Shown: positions 1 to 12,625, counted from the first letter of the stretch. The stretch is 64,000 nt of DNA from Gibbula magus (GCA_936450465.1 OW388292.1:29648368-29712367), one strand, 5' to 3'. The notes: generated by a model not told the origin, from the letters alone. Numbers and translations are program-made.

Positions 1-1694
1 AAAGCAGAGCAGCTCCGAAACTTTGGGTCTCGTCTTTCCCTGTTCCGCCTTCTCCTCAACATAAATAAAAAGGGAATTTCCTTTGACAATTTTTTTTTCA
101 TTATTCAAGTTGAATCATCACTGGGGTCACTTTTTACAACTTTGTTCTTAAAACCTATTTCTGATTTCAAAATTGGATCAACAGATTGACACGGCCTTAA
201 CCAATATCTCATGACCTTGAACTTGACCTTCAAGGTCACACCATCAATGAATTCTTTTCATTGTGTATAACAATCAGGCAATGACTCAAAGTGTTCATTG
301 TTAGCATAAGGCATATTCACAATAGCACGCTTAATTTGTGAACTTGCTGTGACCTTGACCTTTGAAAGATTTTAGCAAAAACTTTTCAAATCTTGGTCTT
401 TCTCCAAAGTTGATATATACCAAGTAAGGGTCTGATAGCACAGAAGTTGTTGAAGTTATCGTGTTTACAAGGATTTTTGTAGTGATTTCAGAACTCATGA
501 CCTTGACCTTTGACCTTGAATGTGAACATGTCAAAATCATTCCTGAGATTTATAAGAAAGAAGCTACATATATGAGATGTTGATACCTTCATGGAAAAAA
601 GTTATTTAGTGATTTCAGAACTGGTGACCTTGACCCTATCTCGTGACCTTGACCTTTAAAATTCAAGGTCACAAAATCAGTGATCACTTTTCATTGTGTA
701 TAACAATCATGTAATGATTCAAAGTGATAATAGTTGAAATAAGACATTTCGCAAAAGCATGTTTAAGTCTTGCCCTCGCTGTGACCTTGACCTTTGACGG
801 ATGTTAACGAAAACCTTATCAAATCTTGGCCTTTATCCATAGTTGATATACACAAAATAAGAGCCTGATAGCACAAATATTTTTCAAGTTATCATGTTTA
901 CAAGGATTTCTTTAGCGATTTCCGAACTTGTGACCTTGACCTTTGACCTTGAATGTGAAGATGTCAAAATCATCCACCAGGTTTATAAGAAAGAAGCTAT
1001 GTATATGAGGTGTTAATACCTTCTTGGGAAAAGGTTATTTAGTAATTTCAGAACTGGTGACCTTGACCATATTTCGTGACCTTGACCTTTTAAATTCAAG
1101 GTCAAACAATCAGTGATCACTTTTCATTGTGTATAACAATCATGTAATGATTAAAAGTGTTAATAGTTGAAATAAGACATTTTCGCAAAAGCATGCTTAA
1201 GTTGTGCCCTCGCTGTGACCTTGACCTTTGATGGATGTTAGCGAAAACCTTTTCAAATCTTAGCCTTTCTCCATAGTAGATGTACAACAAATAAGAGCCT
1301 GATAGTACAAATAATTTTCAAGTTAACGTGTTTACAAGGATTTTTTTAGCGATTTCAGAACTCGTGACCTTGACCTTTGACCTTAAAAATAAACATGTCA
1401 AAAAAATTCCCCAGGGGCATAAGTAAGAAGTTATGTGTATGAGTTCTCAAAAACCTTTTAGGAAAAAAGTTATAGCGAATACAAAACGCGCGTGCGGCGG
1501 CGGCGGCGGAAACTGCACAAAAACTGATAGCAGCTCCGACTAAGTCGCTAAGCTAAGCTGCTAATAAAAATGTTGAAAAGCATGTAATTATTTATTTCAA
1601 AAATTATATATTTCATAGACTAAATTTTAGTCTAGGACGGACGCAGCCGAATACTATATCCCCCGCTTCGCACTTAACCCGCGGCGGGGGATAA
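1..1694. repeat. Tandem 430-bp repeat block rich in TGACCTTGA words, ending in a hairpin
   Basis: About three diverged copies of a 430-435 bp unit run from about 197 to 1500. The word TGACCTTTGACCT recurs at 504, 937 and 1371, fixing the period. Each unit also has several TGACCTTGA words, the reverse complement of the extended nuclear-receptor half-site TCAAGGTCA. The block ends in a GC-rich tail with the word GGACGGACGC and a perfect 10-bp stem, TATCCCCCGC (1657-1666) with GCGGGGGATA (1684-1693). A related tail closes the array at 6775, so both belong to one class of repeats: tandem core plus hairpin terminus. This resembles bivalve Pearl and Helentron-associated elements in plan, but the class is inference. 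Confidence 0.8.
1563..1634. repeat. 72-bp dispersed repeat ending in a 19-bp perfect palindrome
   Basis: The stretch from AATAAAAATGTTGAAAAGC through the palindrome TAGACTAAATTTTAGTCTA (1616-1634) recurs almost exactly at 31737-31825. The two hosts are unrelated, so this is a mobile or recently copied unit. No terminal inverted repeats or target duplication could be defined. Confidence 0.7.
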
Positions 1695-2040
1695 CAAAAT
1701 GTGTGTTGTGGAAGGGAATAATGATTCATGGAACTGAAAAACAAACAATTACTCTTGAGAATTCTAAATGTTCAGATATTATAGCTTGGTAGTAATAACT
1801 GCAAAACTTACAAGAATGAGTTTGTCACATCAAAAGTGATGCACAATTAGTCAAAGACTGAAGACACTTTGTCTCTTAAAAACCTGAACGAGTTATTTAC
1901 TCGTATGAAAAATAGCAATTTGATTAGTTACTGGAAAGGAGCCTCTGAGAAATTAAAATTCCTTTAAACTTACATCTAGACTCTCATTTCATGTCTACTT
2001 ACAGTGATGTAAAGATGACAATGACAAAGGACACAGTGTG

Positions 2041-3240
2041 ACAACACTCACTACATCTGAGTATAGACTAAGTACAGTAGGCCCAAGGGGCACCTGTGAC
2101 TGCCATGTCACTACATCTGAGTATAGACTAAGTACAGTAGACCCAAGGGGCACCTGTGACTGCCATGTCACTACATCTGAGTATAGACTAAGTACAGTAG
2201 GCCCAAGGGGCACCTGTGACTGCCATGTCACTACATCTGAGTATAATCTAAGTACAGTAGACCCAAGGGGCACCTGTGACTACCATGTCACTACATCTGA
2301 GTATAATCTAAGTACAGTAGACCCAAGGGGCACCTGTGACTGCCATGTCACTACATCTGAGTATAATCTAAGTACAGTAGACCCAAGGGGCACCTGTGAC
2401 TGCCATGTCACTACATCTGAGTATAGACTAAGTACAGTAGACCCAAGGGGCACCTGTGACTGCCATGTCACTACATCTGAGTATAATCTAAGTACAGTAG
2501 ACCCAAGGGGCACCTGTGACTGCCATGTCACTACATCTGAGTATAGACTAAGTACAGTAGACCCAAGGGGCACCTGTGACTGCCATGTCACTACATCTGA
2601 GTATAGACTAAGTACAGTAGGCCCAAGGGGCACCTGTGACTGCCATGTCACTACATCTGAGTATAGACTAAGTACAGTAGACCCAAGGGGCACCTGTGAC
2701 TACCATGTCACTACATCTGAGTATAATCTAAGTACAGTAGACCCAAGGGGCACCTGTGACTGCCATGTCACTACATCTGAGTATAATCTAAGTACAGTAG
2801 ACCCAAGGGGCACCTGTGACTGCCATGTCACTACATCTGAGTATAGACTAAGTACAGTAGACCCAAGGGGCACCTGTGACTGCCATGTCACTACATCTGA
2901 GTATAATCTAAGTACAGTAGACCCAAGGGGCACCTGTGACTGCCATGTCACTACATCTGAGTATAGACTAAGTACAGTAGACCCAAGGGGCACCTGTGAC
3001 TGCCATGTCACTACATCTGAGTATAGACTAAGTACAGTAGACCCAAGGGGCACCTGTGACTGCCATGTCACTACATCTGAGTATAGACTAAGTACAGTAG
3101 ACCCAAGGGGCACCTGTGACTACCATGTCACTACATCTGAGTATAATCTAAGTACAGTAGACCCAAGGGGCACCTGTGACTGCCATGTCACTACATCTGA
3201 GTATAATCTAAGTACAGTAGACCCAAGGGGCACCTGCTGA
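2041..3240. repeat. 60-bp satellite, 20 head-to-tail copies
   Basis: Twenty copies of exactly 60 bp differ mainly at three places: GAC or ATC after GTATA, G or A before CCC, and TGCC or TACC at the unit junction. The TACC variant falls at 2281, 2701 and 3121, giving a 420-bp (7-unit) higher-order period. Because 60 is divisible by three and the unit lacks stops, a 400-codon frame is open on the plus strand and long frames exist on the minus strand. It has no composition or start context supporting a gene and is best read as satellite DNA. Confidence 0.97.
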
Positions 3241-4744
3241 CTACAACAACAACAACTGTGATGTTAGTGTTTCACAGAGCCTGGTATGCAGACCACTGAC
3301 TGTGTTCCTCCATCAACACACAATTAGCATGTCTCATCAAGATACCCGACCATCAGCGCCACATTCAACCTGTTGATTATCTGCAAAAGGGTGCCTCCCA
3401 TGTCTTTGATAACGTCTACCATATTTCCTCTTTAATAGGAGCCATGAATGAAACTGAAGAACGTTTTCATATTGAATTGCTTAACATATTTCGTCTAAAC
3501 AAATCACCATGACAAACTTTTTGGTCATGTGCATGAGATTTCAAAAGAACAGAGGAAACTTTCAGGAAACAGTTACCACAATCCAGATTCTGAGCAACTT
3601 ACAGCAATCAAAGGGAGTGATCATAATGTGCCACTGGATATATTTAGTTCATGCTGAAATGTTTTGGGACCTAGACAGGTAAAGGGTTAGAATGTCATGT
3701 GAAATTATCATCTTCTTCTCTTGACAAAATTTTAAACTACATTTGTATCATTTGTATTTTACTTCTATTATGAGCAATTTTGTACTAATTCTCCCAAATT
3801 AAGATTCACAACACCTTGGTAAAGTGCTCAATATAGAGAAAATATACGGCAGAATCTTGGAATGAAGAACTTCATGCTATCTTGTCAACATGTACATTCC
3901 CTTATCAGAGAAACTTGGGATAGCTTTATTGGGTTCTTGGGGATATTTTGATAGTACTATCACTTCAAACTTGTCGTTTCATGCATAGATGAACAGCAAT
4001 GTCCTGAAACTGGCTCCTTCAATCAAATTTATGGATTCATATCAGAAGAAATGTCCTTAGAACTCCATGATAGTGATGTACCTTCAAGAAACATGTTGAG
4101 TTCTTCTTTTATTTGATAAATATTTCATTTAACCATTTAACCCTAAGCTTGTTAGTGTGATGTTTCATAAGTAGGAAGTCAAATAAGGACAATATATATA
4201 TGATCATAAGAATTAAGTATTATTGGTAATAATTATATAACGTCTTTATTCTGAGAGTGTGGATGTTTGGATACAGACTCGTGCATTGTTTTCAAGCATG
4301 AATAAATGGGTAAAATATTTTCATTCATTCAGATATATATTATATATTGAGAGGGATTAACATCCATGAAGGCGAAGGGTTATCATTCTTTCAAAACAAT
4401 AATTAGAGGTGATCTTTAGTTGTTGAATTTAGTTGAATTCAAACAAGCGAGTGTCGGAGCTGGTTAGACCGTCTTCATCAAACTGTTAGCTGTTTACAAG
4501 GAGTATATATTCATATATTCCTCGGTTGATGGCATTTATCTTTATTTCTATCTTAAATGTTATCAAATCAATTTGAATTTCAGACTCTCTTCAAACAAGT
4601 GTTTGCCACTAACATGACAATTTCCCCTGCCGATGACATTGAGTTAGTAAGACACATCATTGGAGCTACTTTATATATTGCATTACTGGTAAAAAGTGCC
4701 ATGATGATCAGCAAATTTTAAAATTTTGAGTGCTTTAGTTCATG
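3241..4744. other. Unique AT-rich intergenic sequence
   Basis: I see no long reading frame, RNA gene or clear repeat here, apart from short AT runs. Confidence 0.6.
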
Positions 4745-6775
4745 ATATATCGTGTTAATAAGAGTTCTAAAAGTGGTCAAAGTGTTGTGGTGACCTTGAA
4801 AATAAGGTCAAGGTCACTAAAATGTACTGGTGTGTGTGTCATCCCCCAATGTAGGCTGACACCAAATTTGAAGAATTTGGATGCAACACTTCATGAGATA
4901 TCGGGTTAACAAGAGTTCAAAAAGTGGTCAAAGTGTAGAGGTGCCCTTGAATAAAAGGTCAAGGTCACCAAATCGAATGGTGTCTGCGTCATCCTCCAAT
5001 GTAGACTGACACCAAATTTGAAAACATTTGGTCCAACCGGTCATGATATATCGCGTAAGCAAGAGTTTGAAAAGTGGTCACAGTGTAGCAGTGACCTTGA
5101 AAAAAGGTCAAGGTCACCAAATCGACCGGTCTCTGCGTCTTCGCCCAATGTAGGCTGACACCTAATTTGAAAACATTCGGTCTAACCGGTCATAATAAAT
5201 GGTGATAACCAGCGTAGGAAACTCCCGCCTGCCCGACCGCCCGAGACGGTCTTTTTTCCAGTCGGACGGCGAAATTTCAAAAGCAGCCTGTCCGGTGGTC
5301 GGGTAGATATTTTAGTCTTTTACTACATGTTTTTCACAATAACAGGCAGGGTAGTCTTTCGTCAGTCTGAGGTGTAATGGTAATGTAAAACATTAAGTCC
5401 AAATTACGATAACCAGCATTACTGAACGCTTTATATATAAACTCTGTGCACTGCCTGTTATTTACTGATTAGAAAGCGATAGTCTAGCTTGCTTGTAAAA
5501 CATTTAGTTTGTTTCAACATTCTAGATCTCAAAGGCACTTTCCTGAATGCATATTTTATATTCTTTATTTACTTGACAACTCCATGAACAATGTATTAAA
5601 AACCAAAGTCATTGTTTGGAAGGCTTATATGGACAGTGTTTGTGTAATTTGTCGTGTTTGTGAATTCATTTCAGTAAATAAATATGAGTTAAGTTGGATA
5701 TATATAAAATGTCAAGAAATAATTAATTGCGTCGATGGTCGACTACTGGAATAATTAATGTAATCGAAAATTCTTATAATTGTCGACCAGATGTCATGTC
5801 ATGTTAGCCGATATAATTCGTAATGCAACATTTGTTCAAAGATTGACTGATGATTCAACATGATGATATATGATCAAATGAATTGGTTGACATTTAGTAA
5901 ATTGGCCAGCTGTTCATTAGTAAAATGCGAGAAACATGTTCAACCAGATGTATAATAAATGTTTGGTACTTGCAGTAAGTTCTATCTGAGTGTTGAAAAT
6001 CGGACAGGTAGGTTTTCTTCCGGACTGGTAATTTATTTCAGTTACCAGTCCGGCTGTCTGGCTTGGATTTTCGTGAGTTTTCTACACTGTGATAACAATT
6101 AAGAGTTCGAAAAGTGGTCAAAGTGTTGTAGTGACCAAAAATAAGGTCAAGGTCACCAAAATCCCCTGGTGTCTGCATCATCCCCAAGTGTAGACTGACA
6201 CCAAGTTTGAAGACTTTGAGTCCAACGGTCAAGATGTATCGCGTATACAAGAGTTAGAAAAGTGGTCAAAGTGTCACGGTGACCTTGAAAATAAGGTCAA
6301 GGTCACCAAAATTGACTGGTGTCTGCGTCTTCCTACAATGTAGGCAGACACCAAATTTGAAGACTTTGGATGCAACGCGTCATGAGATATCGCGTAAACA
6401 AGAGTTCAAAAAGTGGTCAAAGTGTCATGGTGACCTTGAAAATCAGACCAAGGTCACCAAAATTGACTTGTGTCTGCGTCTTCCCACAATGTAGGCAGAC
6501 ACCAAATTTGAAGACTTTGGATGCAACGCTTCATGAGATATCGCGTAAACAAGAGTTCAAAAAGTGGTCAAAGTGTTGTGGTGACCTTGAAATTAAGGTC
6601 AAGGTCACCAAAATTGACTGGTGTCTGCGTCTTCCCACAATGTAGGCAGACATCAAATTTGAAGACTTTGGATGAAATGCTTCATAAGATATCGCGTAAA
6701 CAAGAAATGTGACGTACGTACGGACGGACGCTGCTGAATACATAGTCCCCCATTCCGCGTTGTGGCGGGGGACAA
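4745..6775. repeat. 150-bp tandem array (7 units) with hairpin end, split by an insertion
   Basis: Units begin near AGAGTTC at 4761, 4912 and 5062, and again at 6102, 6250, 6401 and 6552, spacing 148-151 bp. Each carries a partly palindromic core of the form GGTGACCTTGAAA then AAGGTCAAGGTCACC. The array ends with GGACGGACGC (6721-6730) and a CCCCC/GGGGG hairpin near 6745-6770, like the tail at 1694. The 5210-6088 segment interrupts it. A right-end hairpin after a tandem core recalls Pearl/Helentron-associated elements; the left end could not be placed. Confidence 0.8.
5210..6088. mobile_element. Nonautonomous hAT-like element inserted in the 150-bp array
   Basis: The termini read CAGCGTAGGAAACTCCCG on the left and, reversed, CAGTGTAGAAAACTCACG on the right, a roughly 18-bp imperfect inverted repeat beginning CAG as in hAT elements. 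The 8-mer GTGATAAC lies at 5202-5209 and 6089-6096, on either side; one G is ambiguous between TIR and duplication. An inner hairpin uses CCGGACTGGTAA and TTACCAGTCCGG (about 6020-6054). An 81-codon frame at 5509-5754 matches nothing I know. The element lacks a transposase. Confidence 0.7.
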
Positions 6776-9345
6776 TTAGATCCTGATTCCAATCTGCAAC
6801 CTTTCAATTGTACATAAACATCTGTTCCTCTCTATAAAGATTGATAAACCCGCTGTTATTTTTGGTAAAGTCTGTGTGGGTTATCTTGGACACTATAATT
6901 CCCTCCAAGAATACTGTATGCAAACATTAATCTGTTGATTCCATACATCCCCTATACTGCAGACACGTTCTGCACTTCCATGAGATGATACAGAAGACAA
7001 ATCTCCAGTAAATTCTACCTCGTTGAGATATTACAGAAAGCAAAAACAACATAATAAATTGTACACGTTCAGTTAATGAATGATCATAGAAATCAAAACA
7101 ATTTCAAATTGTGATTGCAGTCAACGATAAACACAGTTATCAAGATTTCACTAACAGACACACTGATGATTCCATCTCTATCAGCGATACTCCAACTTCA
7201 AAGAGAGATATCACTTCCTTCCATGTGTAACTAATACTATCCCCCTCACAACTATTTGCAACATGTACTAATTGCATGACAACTAATTGTGAACTTGATC
7301 GCACCTCCTCCTGGGATATTGTGTAAGGATCAAAGAGATAAACTTTCACTGGTCATAGAGCAAACAGCTGATCTTCAATATCCTTTGTAGATTAATTAAT
7401 TAATTATTTGTAATGTGATGATCATCTTGTTCACAACAATAACTTTGAAACCTAAAATACTTAGTTTAATTTTATACCTACTTGTATGATATCTTGTATA
7501 TTTATTAGAATGTTTTAGTTTTAGAGTTTCGGAGAAAGAACCTCCATCATTGATTTTTATCTGTATGTTTGCATGTTTTTGACCCATTCATGATTTCAGT
7601 CCTTGTGTCTTGACTTTTGACCCATCTTTTCAATTTCAAAGTATGAAGGATGGACTAAAATTGGAAAGAAGTCACATGTAAAATTTAAATAAAAAACTTT
7701 TAAATTAAAATCTTCATTCATTGTGTGAAAAACTGTTCAAAGTTACAAGATACAAAAACAGGTCAACGACCCCAAACGTATAAACTGTCATAAACAACTT
7801 TGTAGCAATGAAGATGATTACTGAAGATTAACAAATTTCATAAAACACTGCACATAATGTAATTCAAGCTTGTTCTTCACGACTATCCATTACATCAAAC
7901 AAAGGATACACTATACAAAACAAAGTGGCACACATAATGCAATACAGCGTCCCGTCTACGTCAAATCAAGGGGAAGTAATAGACAGACTCCTATGGGACC
8001 GAGCTCTCCGCTGTAGAGGATCGCTGTACATTAAAGGATTAACCGGGATCAACAAGATCTGGACAAGCCTGTTAATCCCAGCTATAGGTTTGAACCTTTA
8101 TGTGAGTTGTGACACAGATACTGACTTTTTGTTCTTGTAAAGGTGTATTGGGTTCAACAGGTATGTATCGATTTAGAGAATCTTTCAACAAGTTCAAGTG
8201 ATATTTGAAGTGTGCCTGCAGCTTGCAGAATATTCTAGGATACCGTATCTTTGGTAAATGTGCAACCCAGATTATTCCGGGTGTTAATGAGTTGCAATTC
8301 CTGTAAATAGTTTACTCAGAATGGTTTAGACTAATAAGTTTATTTGCAAGAAAGACTACTATACTGTCCTTATGTTAATCCAATCCAAATTTGTTTTATA
8401 TTTTGCCATAACATGACTGACTACTATCACATAACTGGTGAAGGAACACAGCTTCCTGACAGGGACAGGGCAGGCGAAAGAAAGAAGAACTTGAAACAGA
8501 GTCCCTGATTCTCCATAAAAAAACTGTTGTTTTGGAACAAAGCTCATATGAGAAGATGAGTTGAAAGAGTTGAAAATCACTATTAGACCTTCACAATTAC
8601 CCTTCTAAAAGAAAACTGTTCCCACTCATAAAGATCGAACCTCCATTACATTCACACCCATGAAGGTCACACTGCTGTGAGCTGTCTTGTATCTCCGAGT
8701 TGTGACAGATCCAGTGTCAGGCATGGTAAAGCTATACACTGCAACATTTACCATGACCAAAGCCTCCTAAAGGCCTCAAGTGAATCCCTTTGAGTCAGGA
8801 ATGGTCTTTGTCACGCCTTGACCTCGAAACACTTGAAGTCAGTGAACCAGAACAATTCTGATGGATAAGATCAGTTGTTCTGGAGATAAGATCGGGCCGT
8901 GAAGCTGATAACATCAGAGCTGAGATCTTACGGACTTGAAGACTCATTCCGTCAGATCAGAGGTGACAGGTTAACTTAGCTGCACCCTGACAAGAGACCA
9001 GGACACAGATTTCCAAAGCTCTCTTACTGCTAAGACAGTCGTAGTCAATGTCAATGGTACTTGTTACAACTATCTTAGCACTTTGAGAGCTTCTTAACCC
9101 GATCTTAGGGAGATACAAATAATTTTTGTTTCTTCTATACACAAGGAATCAGCCAGATCAGTGGTGACAGGTTAACAAACCTTAATGAAGAATCAACTTC
9201 TACTTTAAACTAGCAACACATCGGTACAGATTATTGTACTGTCTTCAAGCATCAAGTGAAATGATGGCATAAAACAGTTTATATACAAGACGCACGTGGT
9301 TCAGTAGTACTATAATCTAACTATAATGAAGTTAGCAACACCAAT
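6776..9345. other. Unique AT-rich intergenic sequence
   Basis: Only short open frames (60-75 codons), none with recognisable domains. No clear repeat structure seen. Confidence 0.55.
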
Positions 9346-9480
9346 AACATCAACTGGTGTGTGCATTCCCCAATGTGGGATTTCATCAAGTTTGAAGACA
9401 AGGGTGCAACACTTCATGTTAATAATAGTTGAAGAGGTCAAAATGACGTGATCTTGAAACAAAGAAAGGTCACAGATACT
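9346..9480. repeat. Degenerate single copy of the 150-bp repeat
   Basis: Words such as AACTGGTGTGTGCATTCCCC, CAAGTTTGAAGACA and GCAACACTTCATG follow the order found in the 150-bp units of 4745-6700, ending with AAAGGTCAC. It is decayed and isolated. Confidence 0.65.
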
Positions 9481-9779
9481 GGTGTCCAGGAAACCTCTTA
9501 TAACCTACTACAGTTTAAGTTAAATTAAATTTTGAAGACATTGGGTGCAAAGGTTAGAGAAATAATGCGTCAAACACAATCAGGGATGTACATAAATATT
9601 TATATGGGGGGAGCTCGAAATGTTCTAGGCCTACCTAATTTCCAGAAATACAATAATCAAATATATCAGGGTTAACACTTCAAGTTGTTTTATTCCACTT
9701 GATCAACAAGTATGAATGCAACAGGTAACTGAAGCATATATGGGTTTAATAGAAAAGAGGGAGCATGGTGCTTCCATCA

Positions 9780-10099
9780 GAGGTGAGGCGAGGTGAGTTG
9801 GGGTTTAACGCCCCTTTCAAGAGTATTTCACTTAAATCGCGGCTGCTAGTATTACGGCAGGGAGAAAGCCCGCAACGCCATGTGGCTATGCATTGCGGTG
9901 AAACCTGCGAGCAACGGCTGGAATTAGCGAAACATGGTTGGTACTGCACTGAAATTCAGTGTAGCATTGCACCCAAACCTTACTGTGTGTAGAACAGTTC
10001 TCTACTGCAGACAAAGTTGCCGTGCCCCTGGCGGGATTCAAACCACGGACATCTTGATCCAAAGCCGAATGCGCTAACCACTGCGCTATCCCGCCCACT
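9780..10099 (-). mobile_element. Full-length tRNA-derived SINE with (CACCT)n tail
   Basis: Read on the minus strand, the head is a tRNA-like promoter: GGCGGGATAGCGCAGTGG followed by TTAGCGC gives a good A box, and GGTTTGAATCC is a B box one change from consensus. The presumed anticodon loop CTTTGGA (CTTCGGA in the copy near 51980) suggests a tRNA-Arg(UCG)-like origin. A body of about 220 bp follows, then GGCGTTAAACCCC and the pentamer tail. CTTCCATCA at 9771-9779 and 10100-10108 forms a 9-bp target-site duplication, so both ends are defined and this is the reference copy of the family here. The short frames across it are not genes. Confidence 0.9.
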
Positions 10100-10106
10100 C
10101 TTCCAT

Positions 10107-10214
10107 CATGAAGTATGTTCAAGGTGTACGAGAATAAGAATCCTTGATATTATACTGTTAAGTGCATGAAGTATGTTCAAGGTGTACGAGAATACGTATC
10201 CTTGATATTACACG
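10107..10214. repeat. 58-bp direct duplication beside the SINE head
   Basis: CATGAAGTATGTTCAAGGTG begins at 10107 and again at 10165, with matching continuation to CCTTGATATTA. It abuts the right target duplication of the SINE, so one unit starts within the insertion site. Confidence 0.85.
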
Positions 10215-12519
10215 GTTTGGGGACGGTTGCTCTTTCAAGTCAACATCCAGAAACAGCCTTTGTTGAAGATACAAAAAGGCTGTGGAAGAATGTGTTCTTG
10301 CAGACAGAAGTGTGGTGCAGAACTTGAAAAAGTGACAGGTCTTAACCATGATGAACTCAAACTATCCGTGGAAATCACTATATGGATTATAAAGAAGTGA
10401 AAGTTAGAGACTCCACATTCGATGTGAAATGAGAGATGTGCATATACATTTTGATACCTTGATATACATAATTCATCAAACCTTTCCTGTGCATGGCTAT
10501 AACCAATAGAATATTCATTCCGTTTCAACATCAGCTGTAGCATGGACAGACATGATGTGGTGACCGGTATGGTCAGTTAGTCTTGATGGTTTGTGGTGTA
10601 CTATCAACCTTAGATTAGCATATTATACCATAAATACACTTCAAATTTACTTTGCACTGTTTGACCCTTCGTTGTTAGCACACAACAAGAATCATTAAAG
10701 TAACGCTGTATATTGAATTCAAATTTAATTTATTGCTTCAAATTTACATAACAGGTTTTTGAAAGTTTGCTTTGGTAAATGACTGAATGAAGCGTAGGTA
10801 ACTGTTGAGTACCACAGAACCATTAACACTTGATCATGACCTAAAGGTGAGTGAATGCTTAACCTCATCACTTTACCCTTGATTACAGGTGTATAGCAGG
10901 GAACAATAAGTACCATTAATTCATTTCATACACTCAGTATTTGACCCTTGACTGCAATCAGATCATTCATATTCACTTTATGAGTTTACACTTTTGTGTT
11001 CACATTAGTCCTTTGTCTAATGACGGCTATGAACTGCAAATTTGGAAACTTTGTGTATGACAAGATTTAAAGGAATTGTTTGTTCAGCCATGATTGAAAG
11101 CCAAGCGTTAAAGTGTAAGACAATACACAACTTCATACTTTGCCATGAGGAATCTATCCTTCAATGTGAAATTAACACTTAACAGGGAAAGGGAAAATGC
11201 TACCCTTCACAGCACACATCTGCAGGGAACAGCAAATACCATCAGCAAATATGACTTCCTTAACATGAGACATGAGATCTTTACTTACATGATCCACCAG
11301 TTATCACTTTCACTGTGTCTCATATATTGACCCTAAAATCCAACAGACTCTAAATCAGTCCAATATTACATCAATACACAGAGGTTATAAAATAATATTA
11401 CATCAATACACAGAGGTTAAAAAATAATATAAACTGAATTCAAACCTATAAACATGCAAAGAGCTACTGTAGCATATAACGATGAATTCAGTCAATTACT
11501 GTGTTTCATCTCTGATCAACACGTAAAGCACTCAAGCATTCATGCATGCAAACATTTAGCAGAGGTTGTGTAAATATTAGCGGCCATGTGGAAAGTATTA
11601 CATAATCATTACAATAAATCATCTTTCTATTGATTGGAATTTATTCAACAATTTTAAACGCTGCAGGTTTCAATAGGGAAATTAAGAGCATGGCCGATTT
11701 TTAACATGTGCAGCTGTTTGTGCATGCTTATTACAGTGCAGTAGATGCACATGCATCGCCTTTATCAACGTTTCTGGATGTGTCCGTGCATATGTTCATC
11801 CTATGATAGCAAGCAACCCTTTTCAGAATGTAGTTTATCTTGATGATTAAGTAATTTCCATCTTTGGATTATCAAATCTTTAGAATTTATTTTAAAATGT
11901 TAAACTGTTACATTTTGTAAATTACTATTTTGTCAAATATTTTGATGACTGGATATCAATAGAATAATACAAAGTTTGAAATAATAATTTTTAGTTGGAT
12001 AAAAGAAAATATTTTCAAGGAATTTCTTAAATAATTGTCTTGCCTGCACTTGCATATGTGTTAAAGTTGTATGTGATGTTGTTCAAAGATTAAATATTTA
12101 TTTCATGCATGATATACGGTAAATGAAAATACATGAAATCAGTTTAATACATGTATAGTGAGGCTTTTGAGTCATGATCACCTGCATGCACAAAGAATAT
12201 GAGTATTACATACTCTTTTTATATATGGCCCAATGGATAAGTTATAAAATATGACTTCAAACATATCAAATTCAATAAAAATCTAAATCTGCCTGTAATG
12301 TGTTTCATCACAACTTAATTTTTCATAAGAGGTTTAAAGTAACATACCACAGCATAATAAGCAGTTGTCAGGATTGTTGTATGATGTACTAGCTGCCTCC
12401 CTGTAACAACTAATAAGATTACAGTGTATATATTCAAAGCATTTACCTTCACTTGAAAATATTAGATGTACATAACATATTTTCTATGACTATATTGATA
12501 GATCATGGACAAGCCCTTT
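10215..12519. other. Unique AT-rich sequence with a small duplication
   Basis: No gene recognised. A 32-bp direct duplication (AATATTACATCAATACACAG at 11362 and 11394) is the only clear structure. Confidence 0.55.
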
Positions 12520-12520
12520 A

Positions 12521-12625
12521 AGGTGAGGTGAGGTGAATGGGGGTTTAACACCGCTTTCACCGCGCGTATATTTCACTTGTATCACAGCTGCTAGTATTAT
12601 AGCAGGGAGAAAGGCCACAAAGCCA
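12521..12625 (-). mobile_element. SINE tail fragment
   Basis: The AGGTGAGGTGAGGTG tail, GGGGTTTAACACCGC, and the body words CTGCTAGTATTATAGCAGGG and AGAAAGGC match the 3' part of the SINE family. The rest, including the tRNA head, is absent, as expected of a 5'-truncated insertion. Confidence 0.8.

Noticed and set aside
2038..3240. 400-aa repetitive protein gene
   Set aside because: Pure 60-bp satellite; open on both strands because the unit has no stop and is a multiple of three.
10030..10096. Functional tRNA-Arg gene
   Set aside because: Anticodon stem does not pair, and the sequence continues into the SINE body and tail.
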